64,000 nt of DNA, from the NCBI GenBank assembly GCA_003116975.1, contig BGKB01000022.1:248001-312000 (forward strand). Direction: 5' to 3'. The notes under the pieces are model-generated. The model was not told where the DNA came from. It did no database searches and saw only the letters and a list, made by a program, of their open reading frames with translations. The DNA comes from Aurantiochytrium sp. KH105 (lineage: Eukaryota; Sar; Bigyra; Thraustochytrida; Thraustochytriidae). This document shows, piece by piece, positions 63,137 through 64,000 of this stretch (its first letter is position 1; every line of letters begins with the position of its first letter). A program made the position numbers and the translations under genes.

Positions 63137-64000
63137 GGCGTGCGACCTGGTCTCCAAGGGTTTTAGATGGGCTTGACGGCCAGGCCTTTCGTCGCGCGCG
63201 TACGCAGAGACAAACCGAAAAGGGGATGCTTGGCGCACTGCGTCGCTCGTGGCTCTCCTGCGCCAGGGCTCGCTCGGGCGCGCACGCGCGCTCCGTCACG
63301 CGGTCTCCTCGGCTCGCTCGCTCGCCAGCTCCGAGCTAAGCACGCCTTCGTCTCTCTTTTTCTCTCTCTCGCTCGTGTCGCAAGGACCGCCGCTGCCAGT
63401 AGACGCGCACGCGCGCGCGCAGGGGGCGACGGCCGAGGAGTGAACAGCCCGCGCACGCGACCCCGCCCCGCTGCGAGCGCGGCTATTTCAGATGCGCGCG
63501 GCGCTGCCTGCGCGTCGCGCGAGGCTAGCTGGTTCAGGGTCTACAAGACTCGATCCCATGGAAGGAAAGGAAGTCTCGCCTCTGACGAGGCCTTGAACTG
63601 CGAGCAACAACACCCGCCTTGTGCGCACGAATGACGCGCGTTGATGCAGACAGGATGAGGAGGCAGCGGGCCACAGCAGCCTGCGCCTGCAAAGGCCAAT
63701 CAATGCCGGCTTTTTTCTTGGTATTGAACGATCAGCATAGAACATGATTTGCTTGCAGGCGTAATACGAAGCCAGCTCGCTGCGCCCATTCATGCGCAAG
63801 ACCTGCGAAGACATGATATTAGGATGAAAATGAGTTTGATGCTCAAGGTGTGATCCAGGGCAAACTCCTCCTTACTCAAGAGGTCGCCCTCAAGGAAGGC
63901 TCAACCTGCGAGAGTACTCGGGCCACCCTCGAGAATTTCTAGGCTACCAATTTCATCATGGTATGTATGGTATACCATGGTATTACGATTTCTCGCCAAA
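63137..64000. other. Right-edge intergenic region
   Basis: Promoter side of the coiled-coil gene, with CGCG-rich sequence near 63405-63425. From about 63650 GC falls. A 120-bp open stretch at 63823-63942 follows a TTAG acceptor-like site and may be an exon (see findings). TATGGTATACCATGGTAT-like palindromic sequence occurs near 63960-63985. Confidence 0.5.

Overview
This is nuclear DNA from a GC-rich, intron-poor eukaryotic microbe. Nearly every recognisable gene is one long open frame with a eukaryote-only product: topoisomerase II, a DDX6-type helicase, an FYVE protein, a GRK-type kinase N-terminus and the axoneme assembly factor CFAP300. The two coiled-coil/lipid families at the right end, the ciliary gene, the mitochondrial leaders and the lack of introns fit a zoospore-forming stramenopile such as a thraustochytrid. 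That assignment is inference, because the window holds no rRNA marker.

Layout. 1-208 (-) is the N-terminus of a GRK-like kinase cut by the window edge. After 4.4 kb of microsatellite-rich DNA comes a gene-dense block (4.7-36.5 kb): PH+AGC kinase (+), CFAP300 (+), RNPS1-like RRM/RS protein (-), two tandem TPMT-family methyltransferases (+), DNA topoisomerase II (+), enoyl-CoA delta isomerase (+), a tail-anchored double cytochrome b5 (-), DDX6/Dhh1 helicase (+), mitochondrial-type MTHFD (-), ACOT9-type thioesterase (+), an ankyrin protein with a CaaX-like end (+), a broken unrecognised locus (+) and an FYVE protein (+).

From 36.5 to 57.7 kb genes are sparse. Three paralogous aquaglyceroporins, all on the minus strand, are separated by 3.4, 7.3 and 5.5 kb of DNA dominated by tetra- and pentanucleotide microsatellites, a ~205-bp satellite-like array and decayed coding remnants. 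The right end carries a C2-domain sterol-glucosyltransferase-like protein (-) and a coiled-coil/AT-hook protein of a type common in stramenopiles (-).

Themes. Several products look mitochondrial (isomerase, MTHFD, thioesterase, one or both methyltransferases). Others serve membranes, lipids and signalling (GRK, PH kinase, FYVE, sterol glucosyltransferase, aquaporins). There is no operon logic; neighbours are mostly unrelated. The most unusual features are repeated duplications with periods of about 200-220 bp, two of which copied the 3' end of a gene just downstream of itself, and the abundance of pentanucleotide repeats between genes.

Limits: all family calls are by eye from motifs. Starts were set at the first plausible ATG; several longer frames begin only at GTG or TTG.
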